DNA of 56,872 nucleotides from Paludibacteraceae bacterium (GTDB taxonomy: Bacteria; Bacteroidota; Bacteroidia; Bacteroidales; Paludibacteraceae). The position numbers and the translations under genes are program-made. This document shows, in pieces, positions 16,045 to 24,540 of the stretch. Numbering within the stretch: the first letter of the stretch is position 1; every line of letters begins with the position of its first letter. The notes under the pieces were generated by a model that ran no database searches, was not told the DNA's origin, and worked only from the letters and a program-made list of their open reading frames with translations. Location: positions 1 through 56,872 of the forward strand of contig JAKSLA010000018.1 in assembly GCA_024401455.1 (NCBI GenBank), written 5' to 3'.

Positions 16045-17346
16045 TTACTTGGTCAGCAAGTATGCTTTGAAAGTTTCGAAATCCTTAGGAAGTTCGATGC
16101 TTTGCTTCTCTCCCTTCATGAACTCTTGCAATTTTTGAGGAATGCTGACAGGCTCGTTGATGATGCCTTCTACCGTGTCTTTGAATTTGGCAGGGTGGGC
16201 AGTCTCCAAGAATACGCCGACCTCATTCTCCTTCAATTGCTCGCACAATGCACGGTAGCCCACTGCACCGTGAGGATCCAATAGGTACTTGTGCTTCTTG
16301 TAGCAGTCGTTGAGTGTCTCCTTGATTTGCTCGTCGGTGTAAGTGCATCCTGAAATTTCGCTTGAAATCTCTTTGTGAGACTTGCCGTAGAGGTCGAGGA
16401 TGCGGGCAAAGTTGCTTGGGTCGCCCACGTCCATGGCGTTGGCGATGGTTTGAACCGATGGCTTAGGCGAATAAACGCCTGTTTGGAGATAGTTGAAGAA
16501 AATGTCGTTCTTGTTGTTGGCGGCTATGAAGCGGCTAACGGGCATGCCCATACGTTTGCCGAACAAGCCTGCGGTGATGTTTCCGAAATTTCCGGACGGA
16601 ACGCAGATGACGATGTTGTCCTTTTTGCCCATTTTGTGGAGTTGAGCAACGGCGTAGAAGTAATAGAACGCCTGAGGAAGGAATCGGGCCACATTGATGG
16701 AGTTGGCCGATGTGAGTTTCATGTGCTTGTTCAAGTCGGCATCCATGAAGGCAGACTTAACGAGTGCTTGACAATCGTCGAATACACCGTCGATCTCCAA
16801 TGCCGTGATGTTTTGGCCAAGCGTTGTGAACTGACACTCTTGGATAGGGCTGACTTTGCCTTTAGGGTAGAGTACGAACACGCGGATGCCTTTGACACCC
16901 AAGAATCCGTTGGCAACGGCAGAACCGGTGTCTCCAGAAGTGGCAACGAGTACGTTCACCTCTTCTTTGCCTTCTTTGGCAATGAAGTAGCCCAACAATC
17001 TTGACATGAAACGGGCGCCGACGTCCTTGAATGCCAATGTCGGACCGTGGTACAACTCAAGGCTGTAGATGTTGTCGTTGACGTGGACAAGAGGAACGTC
17101 GAAGTTCAAAGTGTCATAAACGATTTTTTTGAGAGATTCAGCGTCCACATCTTCACCAAAGAATGCGTCTGCTACCGTGTAGGCGATCTCTTGGAAGGAC
17201 ATGTCCTTCATTTTCTCGAAGAAAGAACTTGGCAATTGCTTGATGACTTCAGGCATGAATAGACCTTTGTCGGAAGCCAATCCTTTAACGACGGCTTCTT
17301 GCAACGTCGCCTTGTCTGCTTTCCCGTTGGTGCTGTAATATTTCAT
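16045..17346 (-). CDS. thrC: Threonine synthase
   Basis: 433 residues; PLP enzyme converting O-phosphohomoserine to threonine. The PLP lysine is in GPTLAFKDVGARFMSR, the phosphate loop in SGDTGSAVANGF, and the serine/asparagine region in SGNFGNITAGLFGK. ATG 17346 (MKYYSTNGKADKATLQEAV) matches the family start; the long upstream extension is not coding. In Bacteroides relatives thrC commonly follows thrA and an apgM-like gene; here it is alone, 33 kb from them and on the other strand. The leader is ~200 bases and AT-rich; I see no threonine-rich leader peptide. Confidence 0.95.
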   Translation of the reverse strand: MKYYSTNGKADKATLQEAVVKGLASDKGLFMPEVIKQLPSSFFEKMKDMSFQEIAYTVADAFFGEDVDAESLKKIVYDTLNFDVPLVHVNDNIYSLELYHGPTLAFKDVGARFMSRLLGYFIAKEGKEEVNVLVATSGDTGSAVANGFLGVKGIRVFVLYPKGKVSPIQECQFTTLGQNITALEIDGVFDDCQALVKSAFMDADLNKHMKLTSANSINVARFLPQAFYYFYAVAQLHKMGKKDNIVICVPSGNFGNITAGLFGKRMGMPVSRFIAANNKNDIFFNYLQTGVYSPKPSVQTIANAMDVGDPSNFARILDLYGKSHKEISSEISGCTYTDEQIKETLNDCYKKHKYLLDPHGAVGYRALCEQLKENEVGVFLETAHPAKFKDTVEGIINEPVSIPQKLQEFMKGEKQSIELPKDFETFKAYLLTK

Positions 17347-17539
17347 TGTCTTATTTGTTTGTTTCTTTTTTTTGTTCCTGACCTTTTTTGTGAAAATCAG
17401 GTGTGGTTGCATTTCATTCTGCAAAAATAATAAAAAAACTCCATGCTTTTTGTTTGAATAGAAGAAGATTGAGGGTAAATTAAGAGGATGAAAATAAAAA
17501 AGGATGATTTTTCCTTTGATTGCAAAATTGCAAAGATTA

Positions 17540-17581
17540 AATTTCGACAAACAGTTTTTTTTCTTTATTTTTGTCGAAATT
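17540..17581. promoter_or_regulatory. Inverted repeat in the thrC / dedA divergent region
   Basis: Perfect 12-base arms AATTTCGACAAA (17540-17551) and TTTGTCGAAATT (17570-17581), 18-base spacer. The right arm overlaps a -7 box TATTTTTG (17566-17573) reading toward the DedA gene, so a dimeric repressor could act here. Operator role is inferred. Confidence 0.5.
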
Positions 17582-17731
17582 AAGTGTATTCGTGTGGTTT
17601 TTGAACTTGATTGCCGAAAGATACGGAAAAATTCGAAGACTATATGAGACGGCGAGAGGTTTAGGATGCGTTTCTTTCCCTCTTGGACGGAGTTAAGAAC
17701 AATAAGAAACAGATAGCAGATTAAAATAGAC

Positions 17732-18349
17732 ATGGAATCGTTGGTGCAATTTTGCTTGGAGAATCTCAACTACTGGTGGGTGGCTTTTTTTATGATGATA
17801 GAGAGTTCATTCGTCCCTTTCCCTTCAGAAGTGGTGGTTCCTCCGGCTGCGTATAAGGCTGCAGGCGGTGAGTTGAATGTCTTTTTAGTGGTTCTTTCTG
17901 CAACGGCAGGTGCAACGGTCGGCGCGATAATCAATTATTTGTTGGCTTATTTCTTGGGTCGTCCGTTCGTTTATGCTTTTGTAAACAGTCGTTTGGGCCG
18001 AATATGCTTGCTGGACCAAAAGAAGATGGAGGTGGCCGAGAAGTATTTTGCTGATCACGGTGCGCTTTCCACTTTGGTAGGGCGTTTGATGCCTGCCGTC
18101 CGTCAGTTGATTTCTATCCCTGCGGGCCTTTTCAAGATGAACTTCTTGATGTTTTTGCTTTATACGGCGATAGGTGCAGGACTGTGGAATTCGGTTTTGG
18201 CGGCGATAGGATATTCTCTTCATTCTGTCATTCCGCAAGAGGAGTTGCTGGATAAGGTGAGGGAGTATAGTCATTCCATATCATTGGCGTTCCTTGCTTT
18301 GGGTGCCGTTGTGATTGGTTATCTTGTCTTTAAGGCAAAGAAGAAATGA
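17732..18349 (+). CDS. DedA family membrane protein
   Basis: 205 residues with about five hydrophobic segments. DedA-family signatures are visible: ESSFVPFPSEVVVPPAAY near the N-terminus, then GATVGAIINYLLAYFLGRP, and FADHGALSTLVGRLMPAVRQLISIPAGLFKM with the conserved Gly-Arg and Pro-x2-Arg residues. Members act as undecaprenyl phosphate or phospholipid flippases/scramblases in the inner membrane. A 160-base leader follows the promoter at 17566, and a short gap (35 bases) precedes the nitroreductase-like lipoprotein gene. Confidence 0.9.
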   Translation: MESLVQFCLENLNYWWVAFFMMIESSFVPFPSEVVVPPAAYKAAGGELNVFLVVLSATAGATVGAIINYLLAYFLGRPFVYAFVNSRLGRICLLDQKKMEVAEKYFADHGALSTLVGRLMPAVRQLISIPAGLFKMNFLMFLLYTAIGAGLWNSVLAAIGYSLHSVIPQEELLDKVREYSHSISLAFLALGAVVIGYLVFKAKKK

Positions 18350-18384
18350 TTTAGAATTAAGGAAAATATAAAATTAGGAATATT

Positions 18385-19113
18385 ATGAACAAATATCGTA
18401 TGTTGTGCGCAGCGATGTTTATTACCGTAGGCGCTTCGCTTTTTAGTTGTACTGGTACCCAAGAGCCTGTCGGAAATACATCAGCATCTGCTTCCGTGGA
18501 CAAAAGACAGGTGTCTTATATATTGGAGTCAACCACTAAGGACAGTTTCGACTTGCCTTATCCTGCAGTTGTGGGAGGTATGCCTTTGCAGGAGGCTCTC
18601 GCAGCGCGTGCGACAGGTCGCGAGTTCTCTAATAAACCGCTTTCAGATCAACAGATTTCAGACATTTTGTGGTCTGCCAATGGCGTGAATCGTAAAGAGT
18701 CGCTTATGCGTACGGCTCCTTCTGCTCGTAATTTCCAAGAGATAGACATCTATCTTTTCGTGAAGTCGGGTATCTATAAATATGATGCAGTAAGAAATTA
18801 TTTGTTCTTGGTGAAGGCAGGCGACCACCGAAGAGAGGCGGGTAATGCAGCGTTCTTCAAGACGGCTCCGGTCGCTTTGGTTTATGCAGCCGATTTTGAG
18901 AGAATGGAGTATGACCAGGCAGCAAAAGATTTTTATTCTGCTACAGATGTCGGCTTCGTTAGTCAAAATGTTTATTTGTACTGTGCTTCAAATAAATTGT
19001 CAACATGCGTTTGCGGATATATTGACCGCGAGTCGTTGCGTCTTCGTGTTGGAGCTTTGAATGGAAAGGTTCTTTTGACGCAGGCTATCGGTTACCCTGT
19101 AGGTGCGGAATGA
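18385..19113 (+). CDS. Nitroreductase-family lipoprotein (SagB/ThcOx-like)
   Basis: 242 residues. The N-terminus is a lipoprotein signal ending LFSC (Cys ~22), so it is exported and lipid-anchored. The rest is a compact FMN nitroreductase domain: MPLQEALAARATGREFSNKPLSDQQISDILWSANGVNR, then RTAPSARNFQEI, and at the end CVCGYIDRESLRLRVGALNGKVLLTQAIGYPVG. SagB-type members oxidise azolines or reduce small nitro compounds, but the periplasmic substrate of this lipoprotein branch is unknown. It follows the DedA gene closely and may share its transcript. Confidence 0.78.
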   Translation: MNKYRMLCAAMFITVGASLFSCTGTQEPVGNTSASASVDKRQVSYILESTTKDSFDLPYPAVVGGMPLQEALAARATGREFSNKPLSDQQISDILWSANGVNRKESLMRTAPSARNFQEIDIYLFVKSGIYKYDAVRNYLFLVKAGDHRREAGNAAFFKTAPVALVYAADFERMEYDQAAKDFYSATDVGFVSQNVYLYCASNKLSTCVCGYIDRESLRLRVGALNGKVLLTQAIGYPVGAE

Positions 19114-19161
19114 TGAGTTTGAACGAGAAAATGTTTTTAAATTATTACATATTTATATAGA

Positions 19162-19956
19162 ATGAATTTTAGAAATTGTCTTTTGCTTATTTTTGGTGTG
19201 CTTATATTTGCGTCATGTGGGTCTAGTAAGAAGATTGCATATTTGCAGGACGCTGAGACTTTTCAAGACACGACGTCGCATGAGTTGTATGATGCTCGCA
19301 TAAAGCCCAAGGATTTGTTGACGATTACCGTCAGCACTTTTGACCGTGATGTGGCTATGCCTTTTAATCTTTTGATGCCTCGACTTTCTGCTAAAAACGA
19401 TTTGTCTTTGACTTCTACACCGGTGTTGCAGACTTATTTGGTGGATAACGATGGCTATATTGATTTCCCTGTTTTGGGAAAGATCGTAGTAGGAGGCATG
19501 ACAAAGTGCGAAGTCGAGTCTATGCTGAAGATGAAATTGAAGGATTACATCAAGGAAGAGCCTTTGGTCAATGTAAGAATGGTCAATTATAAAATCACAG
19601 TTTTGGGAGAGGTGGCTCGCCCAAGTACCTTCACGGTGGCTAACGAAAAAATTAATATATACGAGGCGTTGGCAATGGCTGGAGATATGACCATATACGG
19701 TAAGCGTGAAAATGTTAAGTTGATAAGGGAGGAACCTAACGGAGGAAGAACAATTGTCGTTTTGGATTTGAGGGATAAGAATTTGATGGCTTCTCCATAT
19801 TTTTATCTACAACAGAACGATGTGATTTATGTTGAACCTAATAAGGCGAAAGCGAGAAACAGTAGTTACAGTTCGACGTTCTCTTTGTGGTTCACGGCAA
19901 CTTCTGTCCTTATTTCTTTGACGAGTTTGATTGTGACAATAAAAAGAACAAATTGA
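19162..19956 (+). CDS. Wza-like polysaccharide export lipoprotein
   Basis: 264 residues; outer-membrane export channel subunit for surface polysaccharide. A lipoprotein signal ends FASC (Cys ~19). It is followed by the Poly_export domain (YDARIKPKDLLTITVSTFD), a second conserved block (VLQTYLVDNDGYIDFPVLGKIVVGGMT) and an SLBB-like domain (VTVLGEVARPSTF, INIYEALAMAGDMTIYGKR). A short C-terminal membrane helix ends the protein (LWFTATSVLISLTSLIVTI). Its natural partner, the Wzc-like kinase, begins 224 bases downstream after an unusual spacer. Confidence 0.88.
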   Translation: MNFRNCLLLIFGVLIFASCGSSKKIAYLQDAETFQDTTSHELYDARIKPKDLLTITVSTFDRDVAMPFNLLMPRLSAKNDLSLTSTPVLQTYLVDNDGYIDFPVLGKIVVGGMTKCEVESMLKMKLKDYIKEEPLVNVRMVNYKITVLGEVARPSTFTVANEKINIYEALAMAGDMTIYGKRENVKLIREEPNGGRTIVVLDLRDKNLMASPYFYLQQNDVIYVEPNKAKARNSSYSSTFSLWFTATSVLISLTSLIVTIKRTN

Positions 19957-19962
19957 TATTTA

Positions 19963-20174
19963 AAGGAGCTTCCGTAAAGGGTCCCCGATTTCTAATGTTA
20001 AATATATAGGCGCTGTCTGAAGTCTTTTGCGCACTTTTGAAATTTTGTCGTCCTCTTGATGATTCTTCGATTGGTCTCAGTCTCCGCACTGCTTCTCCTT
20101 TTTTAAGACATCAATCTGATTGGCAACCGCTTCAAAATCTTGGCAAAGTGAATTTTGGAAGCCCCTTAAAATAA
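19963..20174. mobile_element. Candidate MITE or insertion-sequence remnant
   Basis: The spacer between the two export genes is bounded by imperfect inverted repeats, TTTAAAGGAGCTTCC on the left (about 19963) and GGAAGCCCCTTAAAA on the right (ending about 20174), 12 of 15 matching. Inside, the minus strand keeps short open stretches but no complete gene. No target duplication is obvious. The size (~210 bp), terminal repeats and lack of a gene fit a MITE or a decayed IS; this is inference. Confidence 0.35.
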
Positions 20175-20180
20175 TTTGGT

Positions 20181-22556
20181 ATGGCTGATTTTTCAAAGCA
20201 AAATGTGCAGGTCGTCAATAATAATGACGAACTCGATATAAAGGAGCTATTGCTTAAATATATCGTTTATTGGAAATGGTTCGTTATTTCTGTCGTCCTT
20301 TGTCTTGTTGGAGCGTTCCTCTATCTTAAGACCGTAATGCCAGTTTATAATGTCGCCTCTTCCATCATGATAAAAGATGAGTCGAAAGGTGGTTCTATTG
20401 CTTCTGAGTTGACGTTGATGAAAGGCGTTGACTTGATGGGAAATAGTATGACGGAGAACGAGATGGAGGTGCTTATGTCTAAATCGTTGGTCCGTGATGT
20501 TGTGAAAGCAATCAATGGTAACATCATCTATATAATGGAAGGAATGATGTCTAAACGTGATGTCTATGACCAATCTCCAATTGTTTTTGACCAAACACAG
20601 TTCCGTGCTGATGAATTAGGTGGTGGCTATCTGTTTGAATTGACGGCCATCGATTCATTGTCCTTTGATATGAAAATGGTCTCTATGGGTGAGGTCGTGA
20701 AGGAGGAAAAGGTGACGTCGCTGCCTTACGTTGTTGAAACGGATCAAGGTAAATTGACGTTGAACCTTCGTGAAGGTCATTCTTTGGGAGAATTTAAGAA
20801 GTTGGATGTCACGGTGGCCAATCCAATCGCTATGGCGCGTTCGTTCTTGGGTAAACTCTCTGTCGCTCCAGCCAGCAAGATATCAGCGGTGTTGAAATTG
20901 TCCATAAAGGAGACGAATCCTAAGCGTGGTGTCGATTTCTTGGACAAGTTGGTCGAGTTGTACAACTTGAATGCCATCGAAGACAAGAATAAGGTGGCGA
21001 TGAACACGGCTATTTTCATAGAGGAAAGAATAAAAATCATTAGCAAGGAGTTGGGCTCTTCTGAGCGTGCAATTGAAAATTATAAGAAACGTGAGGGTTT
21101 GACCGATATCTCTTCTAATGCAAGCCTCTTTATGCATGAGGGAACCAATTATGAGAGAAAGCAGGTGGAAAACGAAACGCAGTTGAAGTTGATTCGTTTC
21201 TTGCGTGAATATATGAGTGAGGAGAATAAGGTGCTTCCTACGAATATCGGAATTACCGATGCCGCTTTGTTGTCGCAAATTGGCAAGTATAACGAGTTGC
21301 TTTTGGACAGAAACCGTTTGCTTCGCACGACTTCCGATAATAACCCTGTCGTGTTGAGCCAAAATGCGATGATCGAGGCTTTGCACGAAAACATTCAAAC
21401 TTTGATTGCCAATTTGGAAGATGGTATTCTTATCGCTCAGAAGGATTTGGATAAGCAGACACAAAAATATAAGGAACAAGTCGGTAATGTCCCTACCCAG
21501 GAGCGCCGATATATAGAGATCGACCGTCAACGTCAAATCCAATCCTCGTTGTTCTTGATCCTTTTGCAGAAAAGGGAAGAGAATGCGTTGGCGATGGCTG
21601 CAACGACAAACAAGGCTAAGATTATAGATGAGTCGTTGGCCGATCCTTTCCCAATTGCCCCAAAGACAAAGATAATTTATTTGGTGGCTTTGATTTTGGG
21701 TCTTGCAATACCAGTGGCAATACTTTATATTAGAGAGATGTTTAATGTGACATTCTCTTCAAGTGCCGACTTGGAACGTATGAGATTGACCTCTTTACCG
21801 GTCTTGGCGGAGTTGCCTGATTTCAAAAAACTGAAGAATGTGAGGGAGGAGGACCAACGGGAGGCATTCCGATTGTTGCGTACAAACGTGCGTTTCATGT
21901 TGGATGAAAATCGTAAAGTCGTTCTGATTACCTCTTCTATTTTTGGTGAGGGTAAAACTTTCGTCTCGTCTAATCTTGCCCTTAGTTTCTCTATGTTGGG
22001 TAAGAAGACATTGCTGGTAGGAGGTGACTTGCGTAATCCTCGTTTGGGAGAAATTTTCAAGAAGACGAAGGAAGAGGGCTTGTCCTCTTATTTGTCAGGC
22101 GGAGAAAAGGATATTCATGCATTGATTACTCATGTTGAGGACAATTCAAATTTGGATGTGTTGTTTGCTGGTCCTATACCACCAAACTCGGCTGAATTGT
22201 TGTCAAGAGATACAATGGATACGCTGATGGAGCAACTACGGTCTGAATATGATTATATCATATTTGATACGGCTCCTGTAGGTTTGGTTACAGATGCTTT
22301 GGTGCTTAGCCGCGTGGCTGATGTCACATTGTATGTGACTCGTGCTGATTATACGAACAAGCAATATTTGTCTATCGTTAATCAGTTGGCTGCAGAAGAA
22401 AAGTTCCCTAACGTGTCGTTGCTCGTCAACTCTGTTGACCAAGAGAGCAAGCGTTACGGCTATGGCCGTTACGGCTATGGCTATGGCCATTATGGAAATT
22501 ATGGCTATGGTTATGGAAATTATAGCTACTCTTCGTCAGCCTCAGAAGGAAAGTAA
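20181..22556 (+). CDS. Wzc-like polysaccharide copolymerase / BY-kinase
   Basis: 791 residues; inner-membrane tyrosine autokinase controlling polysaccharide chain length and export. N-terminal Wzz domain with membrane helix near residues 34-52, a periplasmic coiled-coil region (~280-460), a second membrane helix near 495-515, and a cytoplasmic kinase domain. Walker A is FGEGKTFVSSN (~588), Walker A' reads VGGDLRNPRL (usually D-x-D-x-R), Walker B YIIFDTAPVG (~690). The C-terminal ~28 residues are a Tyr/Gly cluster with repeated YGYG, the autophosphorylation tail. It is followed 68 bases later by rfbB. Confidence 0.93.
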   Translation: MADFSKQNVQVVNNNDELDIKELLLKYIVYWKWFVISVVLCLVGAFLYLKTVMPVYNVASSIMIKDESKGGSIASELTLMKGVDLMGNSMTENEMEVLMSKSLVRDVVKAINGNIIYIMEGMMSKRDVYDQSPIVFDQTQFRADELGGGYLFELTAIDSLSFDMKMVSMGEVVKEEKVTSLPYVVETDQGKLTLNLREGHSLGEFKKLDVTVANPIAMARSFLGKLSVAPASKISAVLKLSIKETNPKRGVDFLDKLVELYNLNAIEDKNKVAMNTAIFIEERIKIISKELGSSERAIENYKKREGLTDISSNASLFMHEGTNYERKQVENETQLKLIRFLREYMSEENKVLPTNIGITDAALLSQIGKYNELLLDRNRLLRTTSDNNPVVLSQNAMIEALHENIQTLIANLEDGILIAQKDLDKQTQKYKEQVGNVPTQERRYIEIDRQRQIQSSLFLILLQKREENALAMAATTNKAKIIDESLADPFPIAPKTKIIYLVALILGLAIPVAILYIREMFNVTFSSSADLERMRLTSLPVLAELPDFKKLKNVREEDQREAFRLLRTNVRFMLDENRKVVLITSSIFGEGKTFVSSNLALSFSMLGKKTLLVGGDLRNPRLGEIFKKTKEEGLSSYLSGGEKDIHALITHVEDNSNLDVLFAGPIPPNSAELLSRDTMDTLMEQLRSEYDYIIFDTAPVGLVTDALVLSRVADVTLYVTRADYTNKQYLSIVNQLAAEEKFPNVSLLVNSVDQESKRYGYGRYGYGYGHYGNYGYGYGNYSYSSSASEGK

Positions 22557-22624
22557 TAAAAACAGGAAGAAAGAGGTTGCCGATTCTGTTTCGGGGCTTT
22601 TTTATGTTTCAGTAATATACGCTT

Positions 22625-23761
22625 ATGTCGCAATTTAAGAGAAATATATTGATTACAGGTGGAGCTGGTTTCATCGGCTCTCATGTGGTAAGATTGTTCG
22701 TTACGAAATACCCAGAGTACCGTATCGTCAACTTGGATAAGTTGACCTATGCTGGTAATTTGGCTAATCTGAAAGATATCGAGAACCAGCCCAATTATAC
22801 TTTTGTCAAGGCTGACATCTGTGATTTTGAGTTGATGCTTGACATCTTTAAGAAATACGATATTGACGGTGTGATTCACTTGGCTGCAGAAAGCCACGTT
22901 GACCGCAGTATTCGTGACCCGTTCACGTTTGCGAAGACGAATGTGCTCGGTACGCTATCTTTGCTTCAAGCCGCAAAACTATATTGGGATGGAAACTATA
23001 AGGGAAAGCGCTTCTACCATATCTCAACAGATGAGGTCTATGGTGCGTTGGAAATGACAAACCCGGAAGGCGTTGAGCCTCCATTTACAACCAAGGCTTC
23101 CTCTGGTAAGCATCATGAGGCTTATGGTTCCGAGTTTTTCTTGGAGACGACAAAGTACAATCCTCACTCTCCATATTCGGCTTCAAAGGCTTCGTCTGAC
23201 CACTTTGTCAGAGCGTTCCATGATACTTATGGTATGCCGACTATTGTCACGAATTGCTCGAACAATTATGGACCATACCAATTCCCGGAGAAATTGATTC
23301 CGTTGTTCATTAATAATATCCGTCATCGTAAGCCATTGCCGGTTTACGGAAAGGGCGAAAATGTGCGTGATTGGCTTTATGTGGTTGACCATGCTCGTGC
23401 AATTGATGTGATATTCCACAAAGGAAAGGTGGCTGAGACTTATAATATTGGTGGTTTCAATGAGTGGAAGAACATTGACATTATTAAGGTGGTGATTAAC
23501 ACCGTTGACCGTCTTCTCGGAAGGAAAGAGGGCGAGGATATGAACCTTATCACCTACGTTACCGATCGTTTGGGCCACGATGCTCGTTATGCAATTGACT
23601 CTCGAAAACTTCAGGCAGAATTAGGCTGGGAGCCAAGCCTTCAGTTTGAGGAAGGAATTGAGAAAACGGTTAAATGGTATCTTGATAATCAAGAGTGGAT
23701 GGATAACATCACGTCGGGAGAATACGAAAAGTATTACGAAATGATGTATGATAAGCGATAA
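22625..23761 (+). CDS. rfbB: dTDP-glucose 4,6-dehydratase
   Basis: 378 residues; makes dTDP-4-keto-6-deoxyglucose, precursor of dTDP-rhamnose and related sugars. Extended SDR fold with the NAD loop TGGAGFIGSHVV (residues ~11-22), the catalytic region STDEVYGALE, and the YSASKASSDH tyrosine/lysine pair. Substrate region CSNNYGPYQFPEKLIPL is intact. No other rhamnose genes (rfbA, rfbC, rfbD) lie next to it. It follows the Wzc-like gene in the same direction and is probably co-transcribed. Confidence 0.95.
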   Translation: MSQFKRNILITGGAGFIGSHVVRLFVTKYPEYRIVNLDKLTYAGNLANLKDIENQPNYTFVKADICDFELMLDIFKKYDIDGVIHLAAESHVDRSIRDPFTFAKTNVLGTLSLLQAAKLYWDGNYKGKRFYHISTDEVYGALEMTNPEGVEPPFTTKASSGKHHEAYGSEFFLETTKYNPHSPYSASKASSDHFVRAFHDTYGMPTIVTNCSNNYGPYQFPEKLIPLFINNIRHRKPLPVYGKGENVRDWLYVVDHARAIDVIFHKGKVAETYNIGGFNEWKNIDIIKVVINTVDRLLGRKEGEDMNLITYVTDRLGHDARYAIDSRKLQAELGWEPSLQFEEGIEKTVKWYLDNQEWMDNITSGEYEKYYEMMYDKR

Positions 23762-23808
23762 GTCATTGCCATACGTGGTTTTGACTGTTTTATTTAATGA
23801 ATATTGTT

Positions 23809-23841
23809 CTATTCAAAAAAAGCACTTCTTTTTTTGAATAG
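23809..23841. terminator. Perfect AT-rich inverted repeat after rfbB
   Basis: Arms CTATTCAAAAAAAG and CTTTTTTTGAATAG, 14 of 14 paired, loop CACTT. The T run inside the right arm would allow weak termination of the export operon; it could instead be an operator for the MORN gene, whose -7 box TATATTTG is at 23868-23875. Confidence 0.45.
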
Positions 23842-23939
23842 AATGTGATATTTAACAATAGTTTTATTATATTTGTGCGTTTAAGGGAGGCATTGCGCCC
23901 CTGCATGAATGAACGAAAAAGAAAATAAAATATACACTT

Positions 23940-24407
23940 ATGAAGATAAAACTTTTGATTTGTGCTGCAGCATTGGTTTTTGCTGGTACAAGTGCATCTG
24001 CTCAATGTAAGGGAAAGTGCAGAAATGGAAAAGGTGTTTACACATTTGAGGATGGTGAACAATATGACGGTACTTTCGTAGAGGGTAAATTCCACGGAAA
24101 GGGTACTTACAAATATAAGTCAGGTGCTAAGTATGTTGGCGAATTCAAGGAAGGAAAAAGAGAGGGTAAGGGTACTTATTCTTTCCCAACTGGAGATATC
24201 TATACAGGTGACTTCGTGGCTGGCAAGCCAGATGGCAAGGGTGTTTATACATTTGCTACAGGTGACCGTTTCGAGGGCGAATTCAAGGAAGGAAGACGTC
24301 ACGGACAAGGTGTTTACATTTTCGCAAGTGGTACTAAGCAGACTGGTATTTTTGAAAATGGTATCTTGATTGAGGAAATCAGCATCGAAAGACCTAAGAA
24401 GAAATAA
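23940..24407 (+). CDS. Secreted MORN-repeat protein
   Basis: 155 residues. A signal peptide (MKIKLLICAAALVFAGTSASA) is cut before QCKG; four to five MORN repeats of ~23 residues follow, each of the form YxGxFxxGxxxGKGxYxF, the last degenerate (TKQTGIFENGILIEE). MORN repeats form elongated beta sheets used as binding scaffolds; the partner is unknown. It is a single gene with its own -7 box (23868-23875) and a strong terminator. Confidence 0.88.
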   Translation: MKIKLLICAAALVFAGTSASAQCKGKCRNGKGVYTFEDGEQYDGTFVEGKFHGKGTYKYKSGAKYVGEFKEGKREGKGTYSFPTGDIYTGDFVAGKPDGKGVYTFATGDRFEGEFKEGRRHGQGVYIFASGTKQTGIFENGILIEEISIERPKKK

Positions 24408-24429
24408 CGGATAGGTTTATTTAACTCTA

Positions 24430-24466
24430 TAACTCCGAATTTCAGCAATGAAGTTCGGAGTTTTTT
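24430..24466 (+). terminator. Terminator of the MORN gene
   Basis: Stem AACTCCGAA / TTCGGAGTT, loop of 14 bases, then six T. Confidence 0.8.
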
Positions 24467-24540
24467 CTTTTGAAGATGGCGCTTTTTGAACAGATGTTTT
24501 TATCTTTGTTGTGTTGTCTAAAAAAATAAACGAAGAGACT

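Noticed and set aside
17347-17540. Threonine attenuator upstream of thrC
   Set aside because: No threonine-rich leader peptide and only a weak five-pair hairpin (CCTGA/TCAGG) without a T run were found.
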